Assembly: GCF_002368335.1 (NCBI RefSeq)
Contig: NZ_AP018288.1
Span: 494,607 to 558,606, forward strand
From: Nostoc sp. NIES-4103
GTDB lineage: Bacteria > Cyanobacteriota > Cyanobacteriia > Cyanobacteriales > Nostocaceae
Reading direction: 5' to 3'
DNA: 64,000 bases
Shown here piece by piece: positions 33,735 to 41,780 of this stretch. Both the position numbers and the translations under genes were made by a program. The notes under the pieces were generated by a model. The model was not told the origin of the DNA and ran no database searches. It saw only the letters and a list, made by a program, of their open reading frames with translations. Each line of letters begins with the position of its first letter. The first letter of the stretch is position 1.

Positions 33735-35589
33735 TTAATTGCGGATCGTTAGGTTCGGTTGGATCGGTAAGCGCATAGTATTCAAGAATTGAATTACGGC
33801 ATTTTGATCGCTAGAACTGAGATTATTAAAGGCTCGCACTGCTGAAGCCGCTTCACTACCATCATTAGGATTGTTCAGATTAGCGTGCATCGTGATGGCT
33901 TCTCGCAAAGAACGAGCGCGACCATCATGCAACCAAGGGCCCGTATCGGCAACTCCCCATAGAGGTCGAGTCAAAAAGTAACGAGGTGGGACAGATATAC
34001 CATCAACATCAGCAGGTTGAGATACTGAATCTTTCAATCCTTCACCCATGTCGTGAATACGCAAGTCACTGTAGAGTGGCACATTAATTGTGCGGTCGGA
34101 GTTTTGAGCTAAACGCGGGAAGATGTAGCTTGGTAAAGTGCTGTCTGTTGGAGTTAGAGAGATAGTATAAGCACTTGATGAACTTGGTGATTGCTGAGCT
34201 TCAGTTAAAGCTTCAGTTTTTTCAGCTGCCTTACGCTCTGCTGCCGCTACAATCTGATCAAATATGGCTTTTTTCTCTTCAATAGCAGCCTGCAATTCTT
34301 CTGGCGTATCTACAGATTTAAAAACAAACCCTTCTTTTTCGCGCTTGGCTATTTCTTCCTTGAACTGCTGGTAGTAGCGTTTGAATTTCTGAATCACAGG
34401 TAGTACATCCTGAGAAGGCTCAGCATTGACTAGAGTGGGTATGGCTTGAGATAGGAAAGCCGCTCTGGTTGCCGAAGGTATCCCAGGATTGTCGATAGTT
34501 AGGTAGGGATTATTGATTGTTAACTGTGGTATATGGCAGCTAACGCAGTTCAAGTTAGCCGTTCCCGAACCGAAAAGTTGTTGACCTCGACTGACGGTGC
34601 TTGCCTGATTTGGTGGGATTTGCTGCTGTGGAGGACGGGTCATGGCCACAAAAGCTGTCAGTGCTGATACGTTTCCTAAAGTGACTTCATTGACCTTACC
34701 ATCATCATCAGGGTCACTATTCTGTCCTACTTTCTCTACTGCTTGTAAACTAAAGTGGAAATCTAAAGCATCGCGGACGAAGTGACGGACACTGGAAGCA
34801 ATTCCTTTCCATTGGAAGGGACGAACAATCAAGTCAGATGCTACCCCTCTAACTTGTGAGGTATCGTCTGTGTATCTATTTGTACTTTGATTATAACTGG
34901 TAATAAAGTAACCAAAGGTGATGTTTTTAGAATCCAAACCAAATTTCCAAAGTCCAGGATGAGTCCTAGCGAAGTCATGAACACTCTGTTTCCAAAATTG
35001 CAGATCGTTAGTAATCTCATCAGCTAACTGCTGGGTGTAGCCTGTACCAAAAACATGAGGTGGGCTACGAAGTAACTCTGTGAACGGGTTAGGAAAATCA
35101 GGGTTAATGAATGCAGTGCTAGCAAAACCTGCTGGGCCGCCAGTAGCACTAGGCTTGCGTAGAAAAGCATTGCTTTGAGTACCTGGTTCTTTGTATTCAC
35201 CAATGCTGTTATGGCATTCAAAACAACTCTGAGAATCAAGACCATTCAATCTCAAGAAGGGGAATGTCGGATCTTGAGGATATAAAGCTCTTTTTTGAGC
35301 AGCACGAGGCCCTCTTGGCCCTTCACCTATCCCATCTGTAGGAGTATAGGGATTGGTGTAAAATTGATTGCCTGATTCTAAAACTTTACGAAGACCATAT
35401 CCTCTATTAAGTAATGTATTCTGGTCAATGTTAACGTCAGAAGTAAAAACTGGGTCTTCTGTGTATTTATTTCGGTGGATTTGTTGTTTGAGCTAATATC
35501 TGAGAACTCGAAAACCCGAATAAACTGAAGAAGCTGACCAAGAAAAGAATACTAATCAGCTTCAAAAATTTACCTTTTAGTTGACTCAT
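33735..35589 (-). pseudogene. di-heme cytochrome c peroxidase-like protein (DHOR), frameshifted after signal peptide
   Basis: The main frame (33735 to about 35492) codes for about 585 residues with CFECHN and NCVSCH heme-binding sites, and a C-terminal RPLWGVADTGPWLHDGRARSLREAI block typical of the DHOR di-heme oxidoreductase family. This frame has no start codon upstream and is closed by TAG at 35493-35495. In another frame, ATG 35589 opens a clear signal peptide (LISILFLVSFFSLFGFSSSQILAQ) that stops at 35467 after 40 codons. The two frames overlap for about 25 bases and differ by one base. So either a real one-base frameshift or a sequencing error splits one exported cytochrome. A TTG at 35255 would give a shorter form without export signal. 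Neighbour: ferritin-like gene downstream. Confidence 0.75.
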
Positions 35590-35670
35590 GTCGTGAAACT
35601 AAATCGCTCCAAGTGTAAATTAAAGATGTCCACTGTCAAATGCACCTATGAACAGTTGGAGATTGAAATA

Positions 35671-35774
35671 TTAGACTTATTACCTAAGTTGGGAAAGGGG
35701 AAAGGTGAAAGGGATAGAATTTTTCTTTTCCCTTTTTTCACAAGAGTGAAAAAGTTACTTTTGCAAGAAGTCTA
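35671..35774. repeat. short element with TTAGACTT / AAGTCTA ends
   Basis: Imperfect terminal inverted repeats (TTAGACTTATTACC at the left, TTGCAAGAAGTCTA at the right) enclose a G/A-rich then C/T-rich hairpin (GGGAAAGGGGAAAGG...CTTTTCCCTTTTTT). The right-hand half CAAGAGTG-AAAA-TTTTGCAAGAA also occurs at 44262-44285; single ends lie at 484-497 and 5777-5790. Looks like a MITE family. Confidence 0.55.
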
Positions 35775-35799
35775 TTGTGATGAATTACCCTTTGGGTAA

Positions 35800-36709
35800 C
35801 ACCGCGATCGCGTTGCGCTCTTGAGATCGGGAGTTTGCCACTATTTTTAGGCAAAGCCACTCCATTCCTGGGAAACCCCAAGTGGAGGAAATGGTGTGCA
35901 AGATGGCAACTCACTCAGGAGTAATTATGCTGACTTTCCACGGTGCAAAGGTTTCGTTGAATGTCAAGCGCTTCGCGCAATTCGTAATTTATAATTCGTA
36001 ATTATTACCCTACGGATGAATCCGCTTGCTCTGAATAATGAATCAAATTTCTTTTTTTTCATCAATGAATTGAGGAGCCACTGCGGCCAAGAGGGCTTTG
36101 CCTAAGTGGAGCAAGTGGCGTGGGTTTGTACCCTGAATTAATTAATTAATTAATAATTAATTAGTAATTCATGAATTTTTAATTACGAATTACGAATTAC
36201 GAATTAGTAATTATTTGGTCAGTTGATACGCATCTGGTTTAATTTGTAGCGGCCCCGCCACGGCAATCCATTGGACAGGAAGTTAAACTCTAGCGCTGCT
36301 GAAGATTGACTAATTGACACGTAGCCAGTCTAGTAACAAATCTCGCTTTTTGGGTGTACATAAACTACGCTCCAGCAGTTGAGCAAACAACTAAAACTAT
36401 CGGTTTGGTTCGGTTGTCGCTTCCAAGAGTGAAGGTTGTCTAATAAAAGTTCTAGCCGAATGTGTAGATAAACGATCTAACCAATGCCTGTGTGCAAATA
36501 GGGAATCTACTAAGCGTGCAAAATCTTCGGCTTCTATGCAACTGGATTCTTGGATTATTATAAGCAGTTACTAATATGGCTTGATCTCAAACTTATTTTT
36601 TTTTTACACAAACCTTCAATGAAGTATTATGGCAATTTTCAAAATCCTTGAAATACACCAACTTAGTCATCTATACAGTAAAGAAATATTTATAGCCTGA
36701 TTAAAATAA
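35800..36709. other. gene-poor region with AT repeats and a decayed gene
   Basis: Includes a HIP1 cluster near 35803, mixed hairpins (GCCACTGCGGCCAAGAGGGC near 36075) and runs of AATTAATTAATTAATTAATA (36138-36165) and ATTACGAATTACGAATTA (36181-36205). The only coding trace is on the minus strand at 36310-36567. Confidence 0.5.
36310..36567 (-). pseudogene. decayed gene fragment with two in-frame stops
   Basis: Minus-strand reading gives a protein-like stretch with no start codon: IEAEDFARLVDSLFAHRHWL, then DRLSTHSARTFIRQPSLLEA and TTEPNR, then TAG, one codon, TAG, and in the same frame LFAQLLERSLCTPKKRDLLL and DWLRVN to a final stop. The charged, helical composition and continuation past two stops indicate a degraded gene rather than chance. 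Family not recognised. It lies left of a MITE in a region without live genes. Confidence 0.45.
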
Positions 36710-36711
36710 AT

Positions 36712-37069
36712 TAGGACTTACGCAAGTGTCATATTTTTTTCGTTTAGGTAGTCAAAGGTCAAAAGGAGCCAGTCGTGTGGGCGGGTTTCCCAACTTGAAC
36801 GAACTGGCGTTCAATAGTCCAAAAATCAAGGTTTTTGACCCTTCGGGTTCGTCAGTTGCTCATCGGGGAAACCACGCCAGATGCTCCACTTGGTGAGCGA
36901 GTCGCCGACAGGAGCGCTTTGCGTCGTTAGCGAAGCGGTAGCGAGGAACGAGCGTCTGGCGAACTCACGAACCCGAAGGGGGAAACCCCAAGACCGCACT
37001 GACTCACCATTGACTCTTGACTATTGACTGCCATCGCAGTAAATCTGTGTGCCAGTTGCGTAAGTCCTA
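36712..37069. mobile_element. MITE-like element with perfect 14-base terminal inverted repeats
   Basis: TAGGACTTACGCAA (36712-36725) and TTGCGTAAGTCCTA (37056-37069) are perfect inverted repeats bounding 358 bases with no transposase frame. Inside is a long imperfect palindrome (ACCCTTCGGGTTCG...CGAACCCGAAGGGG). A diverged 145-base copy lies at 40267-40411 and a lone end at 61570-61582. TA at both outer edges would fit TA-targeting (IS630/Tc1-type) transposition; this is inference. Confidence 0.75.
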
Positions 37070-37479
37070 TAAATAAATAACCATACCGTTCGTAGAAACC
37101 TAGACAAAGCTACCCAAGAATATACAACGATCGCAGGTATTGGAGGGGGACTGTTACCCCGTCCAATACCATCGCCCCAAGGGGCGGGGCTTGGTGACTC
37201 CCCAGAAACGGGAACAGGAAACTGTTGCCTGTTGCCCGTTCCCTGTTCCCTTCTTCGGTGAATGACCTGATTAAAGATGTGGACAATCAGTAAGGTTTGC
37301 GTAACTTTGTCTAGAATTTAACTTACAGTTTCTAACCCTTTGTGAAACCAATTTCTGCAAAGCAATTCTTGTTAGCTCCCCAATGTTTCCAAAGGTTAGG
37401 TTAGAATGGGGAGTTATTCAACAGCAGTTAACAGGTTAAATTCAACTTTAGCTCTTACCAGCATTCAAAAACTAAATAT
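37070..37479. other. intergenic region with hairpins
   Basis: Contains GGTATTGGAGGGGGAC / CCCCGTCCAATACC (37136-37170), CCCCAAGGGGCGGGG and a GGAACAGGAAACTG/GTTCCCTGTTCC hairpin around 37210-37250. These lie downstream of the ABC permease gene on its strand and may act as terminators. No gene seen. Confidence 0.45.
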
Positions 37480-38319
37480 TTAACCCTTGACGCCACTACC
37501 AGTTTCTGTAGGAACTATGTAACGCTGTAAAAACAGAAATAATATCAGTACTGGCGCAATAGATATTATTGAGCCAGCGGCCACTAAACGCCAGTCTAGA
37601 GAAAATGTACCCGCCAGCTTTGCTACGCCCAAGGGGAGTGTGTATAAGTTTTCATCTTGAATCACAATTAAAGGCCATAGAAAGTCACTCCAAGAACCGA
37701 TGAATACGAAAATAGCCAAAGTGACCAACGCTGGACGAATTCCTGGTAACATCACGTACCACCACAAACCTAACTCGGAACTCCCATCCATACGTGCCGC
37801 TTCTTCTATTTCTTTGGGAACGCTCATAAAAGCTTGTCGTAGTAAAAAAATGCCAAAGGCAGAAGCTAAGCTGGGAAAAATCATCCCCAAATAAGTATTT
37901 CTCAAACCTAGCTTGACTGTCAAAATGTACAGGGGAATCATCACGATTTGGAAAGGAATCATAATTGTGGAGACTATGCTGATAAAAATCCAATCCCTTC
38001 CTGGAAATGACAATCGTGCCAAAGGATACGCCGCTAGCGCACAAAACAGCAGATTCAAGCCCACAGTTAGCACCGCTACTAGAGTACTGTTATACAGGTA
38101 CTGTGCAAAAGGTAGGGAGTCCCATACCCTAGAAAAGTTTTCTAGTGTTGGTTGACTTGGCAATAACTGTGGTGGTGACTGTAAAATATTTTCCGTCGGC
38201 GATTTTAAGGCTGTACTAATTAGCCACAGCAACGGGAAGAGCGTTACGAGAGCGATCGCTCCTAAAATTCCATAAATCGCCAAAATATTCAGTTGTGAAT
38301 TACCTTTGAAAAATTTCAT
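37480..38319 (-). CDS. carbohydrate ABC transporter permease (MalG type)
   Basis: A 279-residue inner-membrane permease with six predicted helices (LNILAIYGILGAIALVTLFPLLWL, TLVAVLTVGLNLLFCALAAYPLA, WIFISIVSTIMIPFQIVMIPLYIL, ALVTLAIFVFIGSWSDFLWPLIV, AAGSIISIAPVLILFLFLQRYIV). The EAA loop is PKEIEEAARMDGSSELGLWWYVMLPGIRPAL, which contacts the ATPase. Family members work with a MalF-like permease, a binding protein and MsmX-type ATPase; none adjoins it here, so subunits must be coded elsewhere. The substrate is probably a sugar or glycoside. Confidence 0.9.
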   Translation of the reverse strand: MKFFKGNSQLNILAIYGILGAIALVTLFPLLWLISTALKSPTENILQSPPQLLPSQPTLENFSRVWDSLPFAQYLYNSTLVAVLTVGLNLLFCALAAYPLARLSFPGRDWIFISIVSTIMIPFQIVMIPLYILTVKLGLRNTYLGMIFPSLASAFGIFLLRQAFMSVPKEIEEAARMDGSSELGLWWYVMLPGIRPALVTLAIFVFIGSWSDFLWPLIVIQDENLYTLPLGVAKLAGTFSLDWRLVAAGSIISIAPVLILFLFLQRYIVPTETGSGVKG

Positions 38320-38497
38320 AATTAACCATAAGTTAACAAATTGAAATCCAATTATAAACCTTCAGATTCCTCAAACAATTAATACACAATTTAGCAATAA
38401 AAATATATAAAATAATCATGCTAAACTACTTGCTTTTAATATCCAAACGTCATAATATAGTAATTGTATTTGTCTATCTACATAACGTTGTAGTTGA

Positions 38498-38525
38498 CGC
38501 GTCAGGGACAATTGTCCCTGACGCG
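38498..38525. promoter_or_regulatory. perfect 28-base palindrome
   Basis: Two 14-base halves (CGCGTCAGGGACAA and TTGTCCCTGACGCG) are exact reverse complements with no spacer. It lies about 180 bases upstream of the permease start. A strong dyad without a loop suits a dimeric regulator or a cruciform; a following T-run is absent, so a terminator is less likely. Confidence 0.5.
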
Positions 38526-38631
38526 AGATGTTTAAAGTAAACTAAATTAAAGCAGTTAATTTTCAACTATTTTAAAGATTTGGTTCCATAATAAATTCTC
38601 CCCAAATGAGTCCGTGACTTTTAGTGTGAAT

Positions 38632-38736
38632 TTAACGGAGGTCGGGGCCAGTTTGCTGCTGGGCTTGCAGGCTGGTTACTATAATCTCGTCAATCATTGC
38701 TGCCTGCTCAGTTGTAGATAATCTTAGATTACTCAT
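38632..38736 (-). CDS. possible small protein or gene fragment
   Basis: A 34-codon frame from ATG 38736: MSNLRLSTTEQAAMIDEIIV then TSLQAQQQTGPDLR. The same frame continues upstream without a start for about 30 more protein-like codons (LKRVNFAQNNIKIKNLRGTP), closed by TGA. It may be a short peptide or the tail of a lost gene. No family recognised. Confidence 0.25.
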   Translation of the reverse strand: MSNLRLSTTEQAAMIDEIIVTSLQAQQQTGPDLR

Positions 38737-38853
38737 TGGTGTTCCACGTAAATTTTTGATTTTGATATTGTTTTGGGCAAAATTGACCCGCTTCAAAGAC
38801 CTAAAGCCTAATATTTGGCAGTTTCAAGGACTATGGTGATGTTCATCCTTAAG

Positions 38854-39411
38854 TCAAGAGCCTTTGTAAGTAAAGTTGGTTTCTGTAACAATAGCTTGTA
38901 ACGGTTTATCCCAAGTTTCAACAGGTATTTGCGACAAATAAGCAAAATCAAACACAATTCCCATAGTTAATTTTTCTGACCATTCTGGTAAACTGAGCAA
39001 GCGATCGTAATATCCCCCACCGTAACCTAGGCGATAGCCTTGATAGTCGCAAGCAACACTGGGGACTAGAACCAAATCCACTTCTGCTGGATCGATGTGT
39101 GGCGCGTTTGCAAGAGGTTCAGTAATGCCGTAAGCACCAACTTGCAAAGCGTCGTTGGGTTCCCAGCTATGCCAATAAAGGGATTTACCCACACAACGCG
39201 GAAATCCCCAACGGCAATTAGTGTTTGCAAATAGTGGACTGATGTCAGGTTCTTGGCGAAAGCTGAAATAAGCAAGTATGGTTTTTACTTGGGTGAGTAA
39301 GATAGATGTTTGGAGTTGGGTGCAGATGCGATCGCTTTTTTCTCTCCACTCTCGAGTTGGCATTGATTGCCTTGTTCTCAGCAGAGTCCGACGTAGTTCT
39401 GCTTTATTCAT
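38854..39411 (-). CDS. 5-formyltetrahydrofolate cyclo-ligase
   Basis: A 185-residue protein from ATG 39411 (MNKAELRRTLLRTRQSMP). It converts 5-formyl-THF to 5,10-methenyl-THF with ATP. The phosphate-binding signature YRLGYGGGYYDRLL is intact, preceded by DLVLVPSVACDYQGYRLGYG. An upstream start at 39438 would add nine hydrophobic residues and is less likely. It is divergent from the AlkB gene with about 110 bases between starts. Confidence 0.92.
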   Translation of the reverse strand: MNKAELRRTLLRTRQSMPTREWREKSDRICTQLQTSILLTQVKTILAYFSFRQEPDISPLFANTNCRWGFPRCVGKSLYWHSWEPNDALQVGAYGITEPLANAPHIDPAEVDLVLVPSVACDYQGYRLGYGGGYYDRLLSLPEWSEKLTMGIVFDFAYLSQIPVETWDKPLQAIVTETNFTYKGS

Positions 39412-39522
39412 CACGGTTAAGAAAATTGCTACAATCAATATAAGTTTTATAAGTAATTGTGTATCTGAGGCAGAATCAAAATAACCTCATAATTGTAAGT
39501 TAAATATTTACTGTTAAAATTT

Positions 39523-40194
39523 ATGTACAGACAACTTAAGCTTTGGGAATATCAAGAAAGCTCAGAAGCTACCACACAACAGCCACAATTGGCTTCACAA
39601 GAATTGTCTTTGCCTGATGGTGATGTGATCATCTACCCTAATCTCTTTGATACAACCAAAAGCGATAAATTATTTTCTGAATTATACAATAATATTCGTT
39701 GGAGGCAGGACTCAATTAAGTTTTATGGAAAGACTGTACCTTTACCAAGATTAACAGCATGGTATGGAGATAACGGTAAGTCATATATTTACTCAGGCAT
39801 AAAAATGAATCCTGAGCCTTGGACTTCTTCATTGCTTGAGATTAAATCTCAAATTGAACTTTTATCAAATGTGCAATATAACAGCGTATTATTAAATCTG
39901 TACCGTGATGGTAAAGATAGTGTATCTTGGCACAGTGATGATGAACCTGAGCTTGGCAAAAATCCTGTGATTGGCTCTGTCAGTTTTGGAGAAACACGCC
40001 GCTTCATGTTTAGACATAAATACAAAAAATATGTCAGTCAGGAAATTAATTTAACTCATGGCAGTTTTTTGATTATGAAAGGTACAACTCAAGAATTTTG
40101 GCAACACCAAGTACCTAAAACATCAAAACTAGTCAAGCCAAGAATTAACCTAACTTTTAGAGTAATTTTCACAAATACTTCAGATAATCCCTGA
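39523..40194 (+). CDS. alkB: alpha-ketoglutarate-dependent dioxygenase, AlkB family
   Basis: A 223-residue Fe(II)/2-oxoglutarate dioxygenase that removes alkyl groups from nucleic acid bases. The iron triad is His137 and Asp139 (WHSDDE) with His195 (FWQHQVP); the 2-oxoglutarate arginines are in PRINLTFR (Arg207, Arg213). NLYRDGKDSVSWHSDDEPELG and YGDNGKSYIYSG match ALKBH2/3-like bacterial AlkB homologues. Not accompanied by ada or other repair genes here. Confidence 0.93.
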   Translation: MYRQLKLWEYQESSEATTQQPQLASQELSLPDGDVIIYPNLFDTTKSDKLFSELYNNIRWRQDSIKFYGKTVPLPRLTAWYGDNGKSYIYSGIKMNPEPWTSSLLEIKSQIELLSNVQYNSVLLNLYRDGKDSVSWHSDDEPELGKNPVIGSVSFGETRRFMFRHKYKKYVSQEINLTHGSFLIMKGTTQEFWQHQVPKTSKLVKPRINLTFRVIFTNTSDNP

Positions 40195-40266
40195 AAATTT
40201 AAATTACCTAGCGTTCAATTAAAGGATAAGTATATTGTTTCGTTAATTAAACTATTTTTGGTTAAT

Positions 40267-40411
40267 CGGACTTACGCGCATTATCATGTTGTTTTCGCCT
40301 GTATTGTCAAGATTCAATAGTCAATAGTCCAAAAAACCTTGATTTTTAACCCAATACTTTTGACTATTGACTGTCATCGCAGAAAATATGTGTGCCAGCT
40401 GCGTAAGCACT
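40267..40411. mobile_element. diverged short copy of the GGACTTACGCA MITE
   Basis: Left end TCGGACTTACGCGCA and right end CTGCGTAAGCAC are imperfect versions of the 36712-37069 termini. Inner sequence shared with that element includes CAATAGTCCAAAAA, GACTATTGACTG and CATCGCAG. An internally deleted relative of 145 bases. Confidence 0.65.
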
Positions 40412-40431
40412 GGTTAAGTTACTAAAATTGA

Positions 40432-40471
40432 ACTCAAAAAAAGCTGGCTAATATCCAGCTTTTTTTTGAGT
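40432..40471. terminator. strong rho-independent-type terminator
   Basis: ACTCAAAAAAAGCTGG, loop CTAATAT, then CCAGCTTTTTTTTGAGT: a long stem whose right arm carries the U-run. It can act in both directions. It lies between the alkB gene and the 40643 gene. Confidence 0.75.
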
Positions 40472-40642
40472 TAGTCATTTATATTGATGATACACTATCA
40501 GTGTAAGTACATACAACTAACAGTCATATAGCAGAATAACCAATTTGATTTTGCAATAGATACTCGCAACGAAATATTTGTAATTAATTAGCTGCACTTT
40601 TTGTTAAATGTCTAGTTTTGTAATTAAGGCAAGCTAAAACCT

Positions 40643-41689
40643 ATGCATCGTATTTACGAAAATATTCTGAATGGAATTTGCGAAATCAATCAAATTAGTA
40701 GTTATGAAAGTTTGAAGAAATACTTAAAAGACTTACAGCCATACGCTCTCAGTCTGTGGCAATCATATCGTAGAGAGAATGTAAAAGTTAATTATAGTGA
40801 TTTGAATATCCAAGCTGCTTACTTAATACGCTACTATCCTTTATATGCTGCAATGACTCTTCAAGTTTTCAAAGATTTGAGTCAACGCACTTTACTATTA
40901 AGTAACAATACCTTGCAGGTTTGTTTATTTGGTGCAGGCCCCGCACCTGAAGCTGTAGGTTTAATAAATTATTTAAAAAATGAGTTTCCTCATCTTATAT
41001 TTGCTGAGTTTAAAGCATATGATCTGGCAGCTGACGCATGGGGATATAGTCGATACATTACAAAGAATTATTTGCTAAAGGAGTATTTTGCAGGCTATTT
41101 TACTTTAAATGGTTTTTCAACCGATATGCGGCAAATTAATGCTTTTAAGTCTATCAAGTATGATATACAAAGTAGCATGATATTTGTTATACAGAATTGT
41201 TTAAATGAAATTGATAAAGAACCAAATATTTTTTTAGAAAATATAGGTTTTCTGGTAAATGAAATGCCAGAAGGAAGCATTCTTGCCATAGCAGATCAAA
41301 GTAATTACAATTCCACCAACATACTATTGAATAGAGTAGAAAGTTACGTTCGGGATATAGGGCAAGGAGATATTATACGTAGCTATACTGAAGGAGGAAT
41401 TAGCTTTCACTCGTTAAAGATGCTTCCAGAAATTCCACCTGTTATTAGAGAGTGCCTCCTTACGGGTCAAAATGGATTAATACCTCGTAGTTCAGTTAAA
41501 TTTAATTATTTAGCCTTTCAAAAAAGAACTTTCATATCCTACCAACCATATACAGAACAGTTATTCATGTTCCCCAGGACTACAATAACAGAGTTTCGTG
41601 CACTACCATATCCTCCACCACTACGAGAGTATGATAGTTATTTTACAATTCCAGAACCAGATTCAGATCCAGACGATATTCCATTTTAA
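40643..41689 (+). CDS. methyltransferase-like protein of unknown function
   Basis: A 348-residue protein. A Rossmann-type motif VCLFGAGPAPEAVGLINYL (about 93-111) is followed by FAEFKAYDLAADAWGYSR, as in motif I and the following acidic strand of SAM methyltransferases. The region ahead, YSDLNIQAAYLIRYYPLYAAM, resembles the helix before motif I in Rsm22-like proteins. The C-terminus is acidic and Pro-rich (PEPDSDPDDIPF). Catalytic motifs beyond motif I are not clear. The AT-rich codon use differs somewhat from its neighbours. I cannot name a substrate. Confidence 0.6.
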   Translation: MHRIYENILNGICEINQISSYESLKKYLKDLQPYALSLWQSYRRENVKVNYSDLNIQAAYLIRYYPLYAAMTLQVFKDLSQRTLLLSNNTLQVCLFGAGPAPEAVGLINYLKNEFPHLIFAEFKAYDLAADAWGYSRYITKNYLLKEYFAGYFTLNGFSTDMRQINAFKSIKYDIQSSMIFVIQNCLNEIDKEPNIFLENIGFLVNEMPEGSILAIADQSNYNSTNILLNRVESYVRDIGQGDIIRSYTEGGISFHSLKMLPEIPPVIRECLLTGQNGLIPRSSVKFNYLAFQKRTFISYQPYTEQLFMFPRTTITEFRALPYPPPLREYDSYFTIPEPDSDPDDIPF

Positions 41690-41780
41690 TAATTTTTCTG
41701 CCAATAAATAAGAGCTAAAAATTTCTGCTTAGGGTTTTTCTGAAAAAATTAGGGTGGGCATTGCCCACCTTAACTTTTTA

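Larger units (their letters stand above)
38320..38853. other. intergenic region with a palindrome and a small minus-strand frame
   Basis: Holds the promoter of the permease gene, the perfect palindrome at 38498-38525 and a 34-codon frame at 38632-38736. Confidence 0.45.

Noticed and set aside
35581..35799. 72-codon plus-strand frame
   Set aside because: It begins antisense to the cytochrome signal peptide and ends inside a repeat element.
36060..36130. AGCCACTG motif suggesting a cobalamin riboswitch
   Set aside because: The other conserved blocks of the B12 box region are absent and no cobalamin gene follows; it is part of a GC-rich palindrome.
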